Below the pieces are notes generated by a model. That model saw nothing but the letters and a program-made list of their open reading frames with translations. It did not search any database and was not told the DNA's origin. 58,806 nt of DNA from Paenibacillus terrae. Lineage in GTDB: Bacteria; Bacillota; Bacilli; Paenibacillales; Paenibacillaceae. Shown here piece by piece: positions 17,532-27,438 of this stretch (within the stretch, counting starts at the first letter, position 1; the number at the start of each line of letters is the position of its first letter). The position numbers and the translations under genes are program-made. The stretch spans positions 1 through 58,806 of the forward strand of contig NZ_JTHP01000039.1 of the NCBI RefSeq assembly GCF_000943545.1. The letters are read 5' to 3'.

Positions 17532-18758
17532 TTACACCGAGTTCCTCTCTTCCTTTCGAAGGCGGGGGTCCTTGAATTTGAAAACTTTATTCATCATATT
17601 AAAAATAGGTTTTGACTGCTTTGCCAGTAACGGAGCCATAATCGCTAATATAAGTACATAGATAGCTGCAAAGGGCTGAACAATATCCAGCAAACCGCCC
17701 TCTTTGCCCAAATTAGCCATAATGATCGAGAACTCACCGCGGGCCACAATCGTCAAACCGATATTTGCCGACGCCTTGGGTGACAGAGAGACAGTGCGTC
17801 CAGCCAGCATCCCGGCCCAAATGTTACCGATTAACGTAAGAATGACTGCTGCCAGCGCAAGCCAGATCGCGTTTCCGCCCAGAGACAGTGGATCAATAGA
17901 TAGTCCGAAGCTGAAGAAGAACAAAGCGCCAAAGAAATCGCGGAAAGGAACAATTAAATGCTCAATCCGTTTGGCATGTTCTGTTTCGGCCAGCACGAGT
18001 CCGATTAGTAAGGCTCCGATGGCTTCCGCCACATGAATCGTTTCCGAAAAACCTGCCACAAGAAACAGGGAGCCAAAAATAACAAGTCCGAATACCTCAT
18101 TGGAGCGAATACGAAGAATTCGATTTAACAGAGGGACGGCCTTCCGACCGATAATAATAACTGCGAGCATAAAGCCAAGCGCGATTAGCGCCGATAACAG
18201 CACACCCCCGAGCGAGGATGAATCGCTGAGAACCAATCCGGAGAGGATGGAAATGTAGACGGCGAGGAAAACGTCCTCAAACATAATAATGCCTAAAATC
18301 ATTTCAGTTTCAGCATTGGCGGTTCGCTTCAGATCGACCAACACCTTGGCAGCAATGGCGCTGGAGGAAATCGTAGTGATCCCGGCAATGACCAGTGTCT
18401 CTGCAATGGGAAAACCAGTTAGAAAGCCGAGCGCCAGTCCTAATGTAAAATTAATGCCGATATATATGGTGCCGCCCACCGCGATGGAACGGCCTGATTT
18501 AATCAAACGGCCTACCGAGAACTCCAGTCCCAGGTAGAAGAGAAGAAATAGCACCCCGATTCTTCCCATAAAATCAATAAAAGGCGCGCTTTCGATAAAT
18601 CGGAAATCAAAATGCCACAGCTCCATCGCATGCGGTCCGACGGCCATTCCAATCAGGATATAAAAAGGGATGACCGATAAGCGCAGTTTGGTGGAGATAA
18701 GTCCGGCTGCGGCGATCAGAGCAATAGCCAATCCAACCTCAAATACCAGATGATCCAT
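17532..18758 (-). CDS. khtU: KhtU-like monovalent cation/proton antiporter (CPA2)
   Basis: 408 residues with about 12 membrane helices of the CPA2 (KefB) family. Typical blocks are GMAVGPHAMELWHFD, FLLFYLGLEFSVGRL, ISSSAIAAKVLVDL, EAIGALLIGLVLAET and IVARGEFSIIMANLG. It should exchange K+ (or NH4+) for H+ across the cytoplasmic membrane. It lacks the C-terminal NAD-binding domain of KefB/C and relies on the partner encoded 4 bases upstream (khtT). In Bacillus the KhtTU pair exports K+ during alkaline or methylglyoxal stress, and c-di-AMP binds KhtT. Confidence 0.9.
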   Translation of the reverse strand: MDHLVFEVGLAIALIAAAGLISTKLRLSVIPFYILIGMAVGPHAMELWHFDFRFIESAPFIDFMGRIGVLFLLFYLGLEFSVGRLIKSGRSIAVGGTIYIGINFTLGLALGFLTGFPIAETLVIAGITTISSSAIAAKVLVDLKRTANAETEMILGIIMFEDVFLAVYISILSGLVLSDSSSLGGVLLSALIALGFMLAVIIIGRKAVPLLNRILRIRSNEVFGLVIFGSLFLVAGFSETIHVAEAIGALLIGLVLAETEHAKRIEHLIVPFRDFFGALFFFSFGLSIDPLSLGGNAIWLALAAVILTLIGNIWAGMLAGRTVSLSPKASANIGLTIVARGEFSIIMANLGKEGGLLDIVQPFAAIYVLILAIMAPLLAKQSKPIFNMMNKVFKFKDPRLRKEERNSV

Positions 18759-18762
18759 CCAA

Positions 18763-19257
18763 TCACCCGCTTCCGTTCATAAGAATTTGTTTAAAGCGTT
18801 TTTGCTGATCACGTTCCCCGACCACGACCACAGTAGCATCTTCCCTAATAATCACTTCCGGGCCGGGATTTACATACTTGTTCCCTTTTTTCTCAACAAT
18901 GGCAATAACCGTAGCTCCTGAATTTTGGCGTACATCCAGCTCGCCGATGGACTTGCCAACACTAGCATAGTGAGGTTCCACTCTGTACCATTCAATAATA
19001 AAATCGTCGAACGTCATTTCTACGCTTTCAAGCTGCTTGGGCTTATACGTCATGCCACCGATAATGGAGGCCACCAATCGCGCTTCCTGATCACTTAGGG
19101 TCGTCATCGAAATACTTTGTTCCAAATCCTCATAATCAAAATGATACAACTCACGTCTGCCGTCATCATGAATAATAATGACAAGGCGATCGCCATTTTC
19201 CGCATCTATTCGATATTTAATCCCGATTCCTGGCAAAATAGATTCTCGAATATCCAT
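18763..19257 (-). CDS. khtT: KhtT-like regulatory subunit of the antiporter
   Basis: 164 residues starting MDIRESILPGIG, the family's usual N-terminus. The ATG at 19257 has AGGAGG 8 bases upstream; the frame extends 30 codons further without a better start. The C-terminal half is an RCK_C (TrkA-C) domain (VGKSIGELDVRQNSGATVIAI, DATVVVVGERDQQKRFKQIL) that gates the antiporter and binds c-di-AMP in Bacillus homologues. The next gene, khtU, starts 4 bases after its stop. The stretch upstream to 19460 holds no other gene. Confidence 0.9.
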   Translation of the reverse strand: MDIRESILPGIGIKYRIDAENGDRLVIIIHDDGRRELYHFDYEDLEQSISMTTLSDQEARLVASIIGGMTYKPKQLESVEMTFDDFIIEWYRVEPHYASVGKSIGELDVRQNSGATVIAIVEKKGNKYVNPGPEVIIREDATVVVVGERDQQKRFKQILMNGSG

Positions 19258-19460
19258 TTGTAATGCCTCCTGTATTGTACATTTGTTTAAAATTGGTATG
19301 GGAAATAAATCACATACATTAGGTGTGACATGGAACTTTTTCTTCACATTATAAAATTACATTAATTGGCATAAAAACAGACAGAGAACAGACTTACTTA
19401 TTAAACTATTGGGAAAAATTTACAAAAAGACATGCAAATATGATGTGCATGTAAAAGGGG

Positions 19461-19856
19461 TTAAGCCACATAACTGGAGGTGAATTTAATGGGGAACAAG
19501 TACAGTTGCTTTTTCAGCTTGTAGATGACAGGAATAAAAGGCAAGCGCAGTTTTGGAATACTCAATAGTAGCACCAACGCCACCAAAATGACAAAGGGAA
19601 GTGATTTGGCCGTAGCAATCACCAGATGAAGGACCGAAGAGGATTTGCGGATGGCTGGTTTGGAATGATGCTCCAGCCCATGGGAGTCCGTTTCCAACGA
19701 AGAAGCTTCAACAATCGGCATGAGAGAAGATCCCGCAGTAAACTGGAGGGATTGAGTAGTATCTTCCGCGTGAAACGTCACAGGAAGGGACAAAATCTGA
19801 ACGAGGCTCAATATGACAATCATGAGTGTACGCAGCATGTTCAGCATCGTTGACAT
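19461..19856 (-). CDS. Hypothetical membrane protein
   Basis: 131 residues. It has an N-terminal hydrophobic segment (LMIVILSLVQILSLPVTFHA, a likely signal peptide or anchor), a 45-residue polar linker with a HGLEHHSK stretch, and a second membrane helix (LPFVILVALVLLLSIPKLRLPFI) before a basic tail. The ATG at 19856 is chosen because GGGAGGGG lies 8 bases upstream, inside the longer frame. I recognise no family. It is transcribed alone, toward khtT. Confidence 0.6.
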   Translation of the reverse strand: MSTMLNMLRTLMIVILSLVQILSLPVTFHAEDTTQSLQFTAGSSLMPIVEASSLETDSHGLEHHSKPAIRKSSSVLHLVIATAKSLPFVILVALVLLLSIPKLRLPFIPVIYKLKKQLYLFPIKFTSSYVA

Positions 19857-20082
19857 CTTATCCCCTCCCTCTTGTGAAAAATTCATATTACTATAACCTT
19901 AACATACCCAACCCTAAATATTCAAACGTATTGAGTTGTAGCCATTCTTTATAACACCAAAACCTTCTCTTTGAAACCTGATTTTTCTCATTTTACGCTG
20001 TATCCTGTTTCCAGTCGTTCACTTCGTATAACCCTTTGGAGCCCGCCATATACTGTAATCAGTGATCGAAAGGAGTGAGCCA

Positions 20083-20964
20083 ATGGAACTGTTTACAGTG
20101 TGGACCCATACAGACGGAAATCAGGAAAGCGACCGTTTTTATCAGGTGGTCAAGAGTAGAAACAAAGGACTACATATGTCACGGCGCGGATTTCGATTCA
20201 CTTTCAGACAATTGGAAAACAAAGTGGCATGGACCTGCAAGGGTACAGAGAGCAATCCGGCGTTTGAAAGCTTTCTCCCCTGTGTATACAGCATCATGGC
20301 TTCCGCAATAGCGGATTATATTATTGAAGTGAAGGAATGGGGGATGCTCAATCTGATCCTCGCTAAAGCCTGTTCGCTACTGGAGGAAGAGGATACGGAG
20401 CAGATTCGCAGCATGGTGCGTTCTTTGTTAAAGGATGATGGCTCAAGAGGGCGTATGAAGCGTCACGGCAAACTGGCGGCCTTACTGGAAAAGGATTTTA
20501 TGGAGCTGCGCGTGATTAATCTGGAAGGGCTTATTCAATTCAGGTTGAACACATACAAAAAAGAGCTTGAGGAAATCGTCGACTATGCCATGGAAGAGTT
20601 TTGGGCGGATCGGCAGTATGAAGAATTTATGGGATTGCTCAAATATTTTGTGTTTTTCCAGGAAAGTAAAGTTCCACTAGTGCATGTGCTTCATCAGGGT
20701 GGGCATGATTTTACCATCCTCGATAGCTCCATGGTGCCGATACCGACACCTGAAGGAGATGACATTATTGTGGAAATGCCAGGGGTTGAACTGGAAATGG
20801 AAGTCGAGGACAGAATCGTCAGTACACTCATTTCGATTTCGCCTGCTTCCATTATATTACACACAGACGATGAGCACACCCCTATTGTGAGGACGCTCCT
20901 GCATATTTTTGAAGATAAAATGAAGCTCAGCAGGCTCTATCCCGGGCAGGATGTTCAAAAATAA
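20083..20964 (+). CDS. ytxC: Putative sporulation protein YtxC
   Basis: 293 residues matching the YtxC family: a soluble protein with HTDGNQESDRFYQV near the start, a central YIIEVKEWGMLNLIL stretch and RLNTYKKELEEIVDYAMEEFWADRQYEEF. The family is restricted to spore formers; its molecular role is unknown. The ATG at 20083 follows AAAGGAGTGAG; an ATG seven codons earlier overlaps that site and is less likely. Confidence 0.82.
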   Translation: MELFTVWTHTDGNQESDRFYQVVKSRNKGLHMSRRGFRFTFRQLENKVAWTCKGTESNPAFESFLPCVYSIMASAIADYIIEVKEWGMLNLILAKACSLLEEEDTEQIRSMVRSLLKDDGSRGRMKRHGKLAALLEKDFMELRVINLEGLIQFRLNTYKKELEEIVDYAMEEFWADRQYEEFMGLLKYFVFFQESKVPLVHVLHQGGHDFTILDSSMVPIPTPEGDDIIVEMPGVELEMEVEDRIVSTLISISPASIILHTDDEHTPIVRTLLHIFEDKMKLSRLYPGQDVQK

Positions 20965-21025
20965 TCAAGTGCTCGTATAAACCAACGGATTTCTGGAAAG
21001 CCTTTGCCTCAAGGGGAGGTTTTTT

Positions 21026-21601
21026 ATGAGATCCATGTTGGTATGGAAACGGATTTTGGGAACTGTGTTAACCACCACTTGTCTGGTATTGCCCGGCAAT
21101 GAGGTTTACGGTCACAAAGAGCCGGTCCAGCATAAAAAAGGGCAGTCAACGCCTGTTTTGGCTCCGCGGGAGGAGCAGGTGATTACGACCATGACGGTCA
21201 CGGCAACAGGATATACAGCAGGCTATGAATCCACTGGCAAGCGGCCCAGTCATCCGGGTTACGGTATTACGTATTCCGGTGTTAAAGTGCGTCGTGACAA
21301 AAACACACTGTCCACGATTGCGGCCGATCCCAAAACATTTCCTTTGGGCAGCATTTTGTACATTCCAGGTTACGGCTACGGCATTGTAGCAGATACGGGA
21401 TCAGCGATCAAAGGCAATAAAATCGACCTGTATTTCAAAACTACCCGGCAGGTGTATTCCGAGTGGGGCAAGAAAGAAGTGGATGTGCAAATTATTAGAA
21501 AAGGAAGCGGAAAATGTACGGAGAAGATGCTGAATTCGCTCCAAAAGGTGATCGAGACGCACAAATCCATTCCGGCCGCTACGCTGGATGATTCCATATA
21601 A
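21026..21601 (+). CDS. Secreted 3D-domain protein
   Basis: 191 residues. The N-terminus [22 protein letters not shown] is a signal peptide. The C-terminal part is a 3D domain, named for three conserved aspartates: [36 protein letters not shown]. This is a double-psi beta-barrel found in lytic transglycosylases (MltA, YuiC, YocH, Rpf-like Sps proteins). Peptidoglycan cleavage during growth or germination is likely, but the domain alone does not prove catalysis. The start is preceded by GGGGAGG. Confidence 0.85.
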   Translation: MRSMLVWKRILGTVLTTTCLVLPGNEVYGHKEPVQHKKGQSTPVLAPREEQVITTMTVTATGYTAGYESTGKRPSHPGYGITYSGVKVRRDKNTLSTIAADPKTFPLGSILYIPGYGYGIVADTGSAIKGNKIDLYFKTTRQVYSEWGKKEVDVQIIRKGSGKCTEKMLNSLQKVIETHKSIPAATLDDSI

Positions 21602-21684
21602 TTCGTGTATATTGTCCTTCCTGACTTCACATACTATGTTGCGGGATAAGCTTATCCCGAAAACATACTGGGAGGTTGAGAATT

Positions 21685-21993
21685 ATGGCAAATCAAGGCG
21701 GAAATTCTTACATGAATCAAGGCAACAAGGCAAACGCAGGAAGTCAGTATAAAGCGGAATTTGCCCAAGACAACTCGGTAGGTGTCGTTTCTCAAAAGGT
21801 GAAGAAGTCCGAGCAAAATAAAATTCAGGACAACTACCAGACACCAAATGAGAAATATAGCGAAGAATTCGCAGCAGATCAAGGCGGCACAAGCTCTGTT
21901 GCACAAAAGGTACAAAACTCCAGTCGCAGCAAAGTTCAAAACAATGCTCAAACACCGAACGAAAAATTCGACGAAAACTTTAACACGAAATAA
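21685..21993 (+). CDS. Gamma-type small acid-soluble spore protein
   Basis: 102 residues, rich in Gln, Asn, Lys and Ser, no Cys or Trp. It contains two long internal repeats, each with an AEFA/EEFAADQ motif, VSQKV/VAQKV, KVQNN/KIQDN and QTPNEK. This matches the gamma-SASP (SspE) pattern, the spore-core amino acid store cut by the Gpr protease at such FA(S/A)(E/D) sites. The ATG at 21685 has GGGAGG 8 bases upstream. A perfect hairpin terminator follows 18 bases after the stop. Confidence 0.82.
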   Translation: MANQGGNSYMNQGNKANAGSQYKAEFAQDNSVGVVSQKVKKSEQNKIQDNYQTPNEKYSEEFAADQGGTSSVAQKVQNSSRSKVQNNAQTPNEKFDENFNTK

Positions 21994-22011
21994 AAAGCAT
22001 ATTCGATTGAC

Positions 22012-22041
22012 AATGCTCCGGATTCATATCCGGGGCATTTT
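22012..22041 (+). terminator. Terminator after the spore protein gene
   Basis: AATGCTCCGGAT (22012-22023) pairs with ATCCGGGGCATT (22028-22039), one wobble, TCAT loop, short T-tract. Confidence 0.75.
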
Positions 22042-22188
22042 GTGTTTGAACAAGGCGTAAGCGATCATGGACTAAAAGGTTTTATCTCCTTTTTAATTGT
22101 TTTTAAGGTGGAATTAAGGTTTAAAGTGCAAAATAAAGTCAGCTAAACAACACCACCTTGAAGCATAGGGTTTGGGAGGAGATATACA

Positions 22189-23784
22189 ATGGACGAATTT
22201 AAAAATAATAATTCCGGACGCCGGGATGACAATGATCAGGTTGAATCCGATAAAACAACCCGGCAAAATGATTCAAACGGTTCCTCATATTACTATTCGT
22301 ACGGTCCCTTTTCTTCGGTTCAATCAGATGGACAACGCAAGGATGGGAAGCTTGTAGAGAAGGACGTTGAGATTACGCCACCGCAGGCGGTAAGGCCTCT
22401 TCCTTCCTCTTACCATCGTGCCGGGGCTGAGCAACAACAAGACGGCTCGGGCCGGAACGGTGGTAACTGGCAATTTAAACAAAATAAACCCAAGTCCCAG
22501 GTAAAGACGATTTTCTTATCCTTTTTGGCCGGGATGCTGGTTATTACGGTTCTGATGTACACCGCCGACCGCACGAATATGTTCACTCCTGAGACGGCGT
22601 TGACTTCGGCGGTAGCTGAAAGCGGAGAAACGACTAATTCGGGAACGACGAGTCAGTCACCTAACGCAGTTCCGGCTGTGATGCCTTCCGGCACTGCAGA
22701 CGTTCAATCCGTTGTGGCCAAAGCGGGTCCGGCAGTCGTAAAAATTGAAACACTGGCTAAGCAATCTAGTAGCAGTGGCAGACAAAGCAGTCCTTATTAT
22801 AATGACCCGCTATATCAATATTTTTTCGGTAATCAGTATGGAGACAGTGGTAATAGCGGAAACAACGGCAGCAGCAATGAAAATGAAGGCAGCAACAGCG
22901 GACAACTGACTCCGCTTGGTATTGGTTCCGGCTTTATTTTCGATAAAACGGGCTACATCCTGACGAACAATCACGTTGTTGAAGGCGCGAATGTGGTCCA
23001 GGTCACGGTAGAGGGAACCAATAAGCCATATGAAGCCAAAGTGCTGGGCAAAAATGCAGACCTGGATTTGGCTGTGCTGAAAATTGAAGGCAAGGATAAC
23101 TTCCCGACGGTAACGTTAGGCAACTCCGAAAATGCTAAAGTCGGTGAGTGGATGGTAGCCATCGGTAATCCTGAAGGCTTTGAGCATTCGGTAACAGCCG
23201 GGGTGCTGAGTGCGAAGGAACGTACGATTACCATTAACAGTGAGTCTACGGGAAAACCTACTCAATATAAACATTTAATTCAGACCGATGCGTCCATTAA
23301 CCCGGGGAACTCTGGTGGCCCTCTGTTGAACCTGCAAGGACAGGTTATCGGCATGAACGTAGCTGTCAGTGCTGACGCACAGGGAATCGGGTTTGCGATT
23401 CCGTCCAATACGATTTTGGAAGTCGTCGACAAGCTGAAAAATAATCAGCCTATTCCGAAAGAACCCGTTCCTTTCATTGGCGCAAGTCTGTTGAATCTGA
23501 GTCCCGAAGTAGCCAAGGAATTGGGGACAACCCTAACTGAAGGCTCGGTGGTGCGGGATATTATCTACAAATCACCAGCTTATCAGGCGGATCTGCGTCC
23601 TTATGATGTGATTATCGGAGCTAATGGTACTCCTTACAGCACATCACAGGAGCTGATCGATTTCATTCAAAAGCAAAAAGTGGGTACAGCACTGACGCTT
23701 AACATTGAACGGGCAGGACAGAAAAAGGATGTTCAGTTAAAAGTGGGTAACAAGAACGACTTTAGCTCGACTCTTCAACAGTAA
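22189..23784 (+). CDS. HtrA-like membrane-anchored serine protease
   Basis: 531 residues. Order: a 105-residue polar cytoplasmic part, one membrane helix (FLSFLAGMLVITVLMYTA, about 108-125), a Ser/Gly/Asn-rich linker, a trypsin-like protease with His262 (TNNHVV), Asp293 (DLDLAVLK) and Ser375 (NPGNSGGPL), and a C-terminal PDZ domain. It degrades or refolds damaged exported proteins outside the membrane. GGGAGGAG precedes the ATG. A response regulator and sensor kinase follow, separated by a hairpin; in Bacillus, CssRS controls htrA genes, so a similar link is plausible. Confidence 0.92.
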   Translation: MDEFKNNNSGRRDDNDQVESDKTTRQNDSNGSSYYYSYGPFSSVQSDGQRKDGKLVEKDVEITPPQAVRPLPSSYHRAGAEQQQDGSGRNGGNWQFKQNKPKSQVKTIFLSFLAGMLVITVLMYTADRTNMFTPETALTSAVAESGETTNSGTTSQSPNAVPAVMPSGTADVQSVVAKAGPAVVKIETLAKQSSSSGRQSSPYYNDPLYQYFFGNQYGDSGNSGNNGSSNENEGSNSGQLTPLGIGSGFIFDKTGYILTNNHVVEGANVVQVTVEGTNKPYEAKVLGKNADLDLAVLKIEGKDNFPTVTLGNSENAKVGEWMVAIGNPEGFEHSVTAGVLSAKERTITINSESTGKPTQYKHLIQTDASINPGNSGGPLLNLQGQVIGMNVAVSADAQGIGFAIPSNTILEVVDKLKNNQPIPKEPVPFIGASLLNLSPEVAKELGTTLTEGSVVRDIIYKSPAYQADLRPYDVIIGANGTPYSTSQELIDFIQKQKVGTALTLNIERAGQKKDVQLKVGNKNDFSSTLQQ

Positions 23785-23817
23785 TCCAATCATTCTTTAA
23801 AAGTGAAAAATGTGAAA

Positions 23818-23850
23818 AGAAGCGGAAGGAAGTTACCTTCCGTTTCTTGC
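23818..23850 (+). terminator. Hairpin between the htrA-like gene and the two-component genes
   Basis: 12-bp stem (23818-23829 with 23836-23847, one wobble) with only a weak T-tract. Confidence 0.55.
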
Positions 23851-23932
23851 TGTATGCGGCGGCAAGATGCTACACGCGTCTACTCCTGCTACAATAGAGT
23901 GAAAAGAAGATAATAAAGGAGCTCGATGGTGT

Positions 23933-24622
23933 ATGCGTTCTACCATTCTGATTATTGATGACGATGAAAAAATTGTGTCCATGCTGCGCAGAGGGCTGGC
24001 CTTCGAGGGCTATGAAGTGATGACGGCTGCCAACGGCGCAGAGGGATTGAATAAAATGCTTACAGCTGAGCCTGATGTTGTCGTGCTGGATGTGATGATG
24101 CCGCAACTGGATGGTTTCGAGGTATGCCGTCGCATGCGGGAGGGAGGAAGTACGGTGCCCGTTCTGATGCTTACAGCCAAGGACGAGGTGGAGAACCGAG
24201 TCAAGGGATTGGATCTGGGTGCAGACGACTATCTCGTCAAGCCGTTTGCTCTGGAGGAGCTACTGGCTCGTGTGCGGGCGCTTCTGCGTCGTAAAACCGA
24301 GCAGCAGGATCATAACGGACATCGACTGACCTTCGAAGATTTACAGCTGGATAACGAATCTCGTGAAGTGGTTCGCGGCGGCAAGCGGCTGGAGCTGACG
24401 GCAAAGGAATTTGAACTGCTCCACCTGTTTATGCAAAACCCGAAGCGCGTTCTGTCTCGTGATCTGATTATGGACAAAATTTGGGGCTATGACTACAGCG
24501 GAGAGTCGAACGTACTGGAAGTGTATATTGCCATGCTCCGACAAAAAACGGAGCAGGATGGCGGCAAACGGCTCATTCGTACGATTCGGGGAGCGGGTTA
24601 TATTTTAAGAGGTGATGTGTAA
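23933..24622 (+). CDS. OmpR/PhoB-family response regulator
   Basis: 229 residues: receiver domain with the acidic pair IDDDEK, phosphoacceptor Asp53 (VVLDVMMPQ) and the LVKPF lysine, then a winged-helix DNA-binding domain (LTAKEFELLHLFMQNPKRVLSRD, YIAMLRQKTE, IRTIRGAGYIL). The start has AAAGGAG 12 bases upstream, a little far. It is followed after 2 bases by its sensor kinase. Target genes are not visible, but the position just behind the htrA-like gene suggests envelope stress. Confidence 0.93.
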   Translation: MRSTILIIDDDEKIVSMLRRGLAFEGYEVMTAANGAEGLNKMLTAEPDVVVLDVMMPQLDGFEVCRRMREGGSTVPVLMLTAKDEVENRVKGLDLGADDYLVKPFALEELLARVRALLRRKTEQQDHNGHRLTFEDLQLDNESREVVRGGKRLELTAKEFELLHLFMQNPKRVLSRDLIMDKIWGYDYSGESNVLEVYIAMLRQKTEQDGGKRLIRTIRGAGYILRGDV

Positions 24623-24624
24623 AT

Positions 24625-26103
24625 ATGTCTATTCGTTGGCGACTGACAGCTTGGTATTCCAGCATCTTGGCTATAGTACTTGTTATGTTTGGACTGGCTA
24701 TTTACGGACTGGTATATTATTACACATATAATGAAGTGAAAAGTCAGCTTATGAACCAGACGCCACGTATTAACAAGCAGTTACTGCTTACCGTCAAAGG
24801 AGGACTGTTTGAGGTCCCCAATCTGGATTTGGGCTTGGTGCAGGGGCGTGGAATTGATGAATCACAGCTATATGTACAAATTTATAATTATACATCCGGT
24901 GTCACCAAGACGACGCAAAATATGAAAAATCTCGATATTACCTTTCCGGTTCCATCCACAGCGGCAGGAGCGGTTCAAAATGAGGGAATTCGACGTGTAA
25001 GTGTGGATGGGGATTCCTTTATGATTTATCAGCAACCGATCAAATCTGAGGAACTGGGATTAGTGGTTGGACTGTTACAGGTGGGGCAATTTACAGGCTC
25101 TCAGGATCGGCTTATGAACAGGCTGCAAAGTGTGCTTGTATACGGTTCGTTATTTGCATTGCTCGCCGCTGCGACCTCAGGCCTCTTTTTAGCCCGCAAG
25201 TCCATGAAGCCGCTGGTCAAGGTGATCGAAGGGGCTAATCAGATTCAGTCCAGTAATGATTTGAGTGTCCGCATTGAATATGATGGACCGCCAGATGAAA
25301 TTGGGCAACTGATCGCGACGGTTAACAAGATGCTGGGGCGTACGGAGGTTTTTTATAAGGAGCTGGAGGATGCTTATGGAGCCCAGCGCCGCTTTGTAGC
25401 CGATGCTTCCCATGAACTGCGTACGCCGCTTACGACAATCCGAGGCAACGTTGATTTTCTGCTCAAAATGTGGACTACTGAGCCGGGAGACCGTCCCAAT
25501 ATGGATGAAGCGATGATTCGTGAACTCTCTATGGAGGCCCTGAGTGATATGGCGGATGAAGGAAAACGGATGAGCCGTCTGGTTGGCGATATGCTATCGC
25601 TCGCCAGAGCAGATACAGGGAAAACATTCGAGAAGGTCCCGGTGGCGCTGGAGCCACTCGTAAGTGAGGTTGCTCGGCGTGCTCAATTTTTGGAGCGGAC
25701 GTCCGAATGGAATGTGGGTGACTTTTCGATACTGAATGGCGTTTATATGGATGGCAGTAAGGATTATTTGCAACAAATGCTGTTCATTTTCATAGATAAT
25801 GCGTTCAAATATACACCTGAAGGTACGGTCCGGTTTGATGCTATCGTCTATCAGGGACAGGTAGGTCTGCGGATTAGTGATACAGGCATCGGGATGGACA
25901 AGAGTGAGGTACCCTTTATTTTTGACCGCTTTTATCGGGCGGATGAGTCGCGCGGGGTGACGGAGGGAATTGGCTTGGGTTTGTCCATTGCCAAGTGGAT
26001 TATAGATGAGCATCAAGGGTCCGTGGAAGTGGTTACACGCCAAGGGGAAGGGACGACATTTATCATCTGGCTTCCGGTCAGCTTTTCCGCGCCTTTGGAA
26101 TAG
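24625..26103 (+). CDS. Sensor histidine kinase
   Basis: 492 residues. Membrane helices at about 10-33 and 170-190 flank a 135-residue extracellular sensor region. A HAMP linker, the dimerisation/phosphoacceptor H-box with His263 (ADASHELRTPLTTIRGN) and an ATPase domain (FIDNAFKYTPEG, DTGIGM, FDRFYRAD, GIGLGLSIAKWI) follow. It phosphorylates the regulator encoded just upstream. The sensor region is not one I can assign to a ligand. Confidence 0.93.
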   Translation: MSIRWRLTAWYSSILAIVLVMFGLAIYGLVYYYTYNEVKSQLMNQTPRINKQLLLTVKGGLFEVPNLDLGLVQGRGIDESQLYVQIYNYTSGVTKTTQNMKNLDITFPVPSTAAGAVQNEGIRRVSVDGDSFMIYQQPIKSEELGLVVGLLQVGQFTGSQDRLMNRLQSVLVYGSLFALLAAATSGLFLARKSMKPLVKVIEGANQIQSSNDLSVRIEYDGPPDEIGQLIATVNKMLGRTEVFYKELEDAYGAQRRFVADASHELRTPLTTIRGNVDFLLKMWTTEPGDRPNMDEAMIRELSMEALSDMADEGKRMSRLVGDMLSLARADTGKTFEKVPVALEPLVSEVARRAQFLERTSEWNVGDFSILNGVYMDGSKDYLQQMLFIFIDNAFKYTPEGTVRFDAIVYQGQVGLRISDTGIGMDKSEVPFIFDRFYRADESRGVTEGIGLGLSIAKWIIDEHQGSVEVVTRQGEGTTFIIWLPVSFSAPLE

Positions 26104-26213
26104 GCTATAATAGGAAGGCAACTACATCATAGAATTGGCCAGTAAAGGCTTGGATGCCGCAGCTACCCAGTTTTTGGAGCTGTCTACTGTGTCGAAGAAA
26201 GCGGGTGCTATTT

Positions 26214-27170
26214 TTGGAAGTGCTCAGAATTTCGCCCCGGGGTTACTGCTACGGCGTAGTCGATGCCATGGTATTGGCTCGTCAGGCGGCCAGAAACTTG
26301 GACTTACCTCGGCCTATTTATATACTAGGCATGATTGTGCATAACAGTCATGTCACAAATTCCTTCGAGGATGAGGGAATTATTACACTGGACGGCCCTA
26401 ACCGCATGGAGATTTTAAGCCAGGTGGAGAGTGGTACCGTTATTTTCACTGCCCATGGTGTATCCCCTGAGGTTCGCAAGCTGGCTCGCGATAAGGGGCT
26501 GACTACGGTTGATGCAACTTGCCCGGACGTCACGAAGACCCATGATCTGATTCGGGAGAAGTCTGCCGAGGGATATCAGATTATTTATATCGGCAAAAAG
26601 AATCATCCCGAGCCGGAGGGAGCTATCGGCATTGCTCCCGACCATGTTCATCTGATCGAGAAGGAAGAGGAGATCGACAGCCTTACATTGTCTGCGGGCA
26701 AAATCCTGATCACGAATCAGACGACTATGAGTCAGTGGGACATCAAGCACATTATGAAAAAGCTGCTGGAGAAGTTCCCGGGTGCCGAAATACACAATGA
26801 AATCTGTCTGGCCACTCAAGTGCGTCAGGAAGCGGTAGCGGAGCAGGCCGGACAGGCGGATCTGGTGATTGTCGTTGGCGATCCGCGCAGCAACAATTCA
26901 AACCGATTGGCTCAGGTGTCTGAGGAAATTGCGGGTACAACAGCTTACCGTATTTCCGATGTAACAGAGCTGAAGCGGGAATGGCTGGAGGGCGTTCACA
27001 AGGTAGCAGTGACCTCTGGAGCTTCTACGCCTACGTTGATTACGAAAGAGGTTATTTTGTACCTGGAGCAATATGATCCGGCTAACCCGGATACATGGGA
27101 GATTCAGCGGACGATTGATATGAAGAAGCTGCTGCCCCCTGTGCGTGAAAAGTCAAAAACGACTAAATAA
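26214..27170 (+). CDS. ispH: 4-hydroxy-3-methylbut-2-enyl diphosphate reductase IspH
   Basis: 318 residues if translation starts at TTG 26214, which yields the canonical beginning [14 protein letters not shown]. The three iron-sulfur cysteines are in RGYCYG, DATCPDV and [28 protein letters not shown] and SNNSNRL supply the substrate-binding His, Glu, Ser and Asn. It makes IPP and DMAPP in the last step of the MEP pathway. No ATG is in a good position; the frame is open further upstream, but that sequence is not IspH-like. GCGGGTG is a weak ribosome binding site. Confidence 0.92.
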   Translation: MEVLRISPRGYCYGVVDAMVLARQAARNLDLPRPIYILGMIVHNSHVTNSFEDEGIITLDGPNRMEILSQVESGTVIFTAHGVSPEVRKLARDKGLTTVDATCPDVTKTHDLIREKSAEGYQIIYIGKKNHPEPEGAIGIAPDHVHLIEKEEEIDSLTLSAGKILITNQTTMSQWDIKHIMKKLLEKFPGAEIHNEICLATQVRQEAVAEQAGQADLVIVVGDPRSNNSNRLAQVSEEIAGTTAYRISDVTELKREWLEGVHKVAVTSGASTPTLITKEVILYLEQYDPANPDTWEIQRTIDMKKLLPPVREKSKTTK

Positions 27171-27187
27171 TTTATAACAGATCATGG

Positions 27188-27227
27188 CTGCTATTCGGGA
27201 AGGGACTTCCGGATAGCAGTTTTTTTT
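27188..27227 (+). terminator. Terminator of ispH
   Basis: CTGCTATTCGGGAAG and CTTCCGGATAGCAG form a stem with one bulge; eight T follow. Confidence 0.9.
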
Positions 27228-27438
27228 GAATTGGACGATAGACCCACCCGGACTAAATCGGCATCACGAGGATCGAAATTGCAGGCCAGTATTTAGGATA
27301 ATTAAGTCTTGACGAGTACAGGCAAAACAGGTATATTTACTTTAACGAATAAAAGCTTAAAAGCGAACAAGCGTTTAAGTGATATAATATCATCTGTAAA
27401 TGGTCCATTAAATATGTTTAATAGAGAGGAAGAAAAAT

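Noticed and set aside
21685..21993. Internal repeats of the spore protein gene as a CRISPR or mobile repeat
   Set aside because: They are two in-frame protein repeats typical of gamma-type spore proteins. No CRISPR array was seen anywhere in the window.
26135..26344. 69-codon frame overlapping the ispH start
   Set aside because: It is out of frame with the clear IspH sequence and not protein-like.
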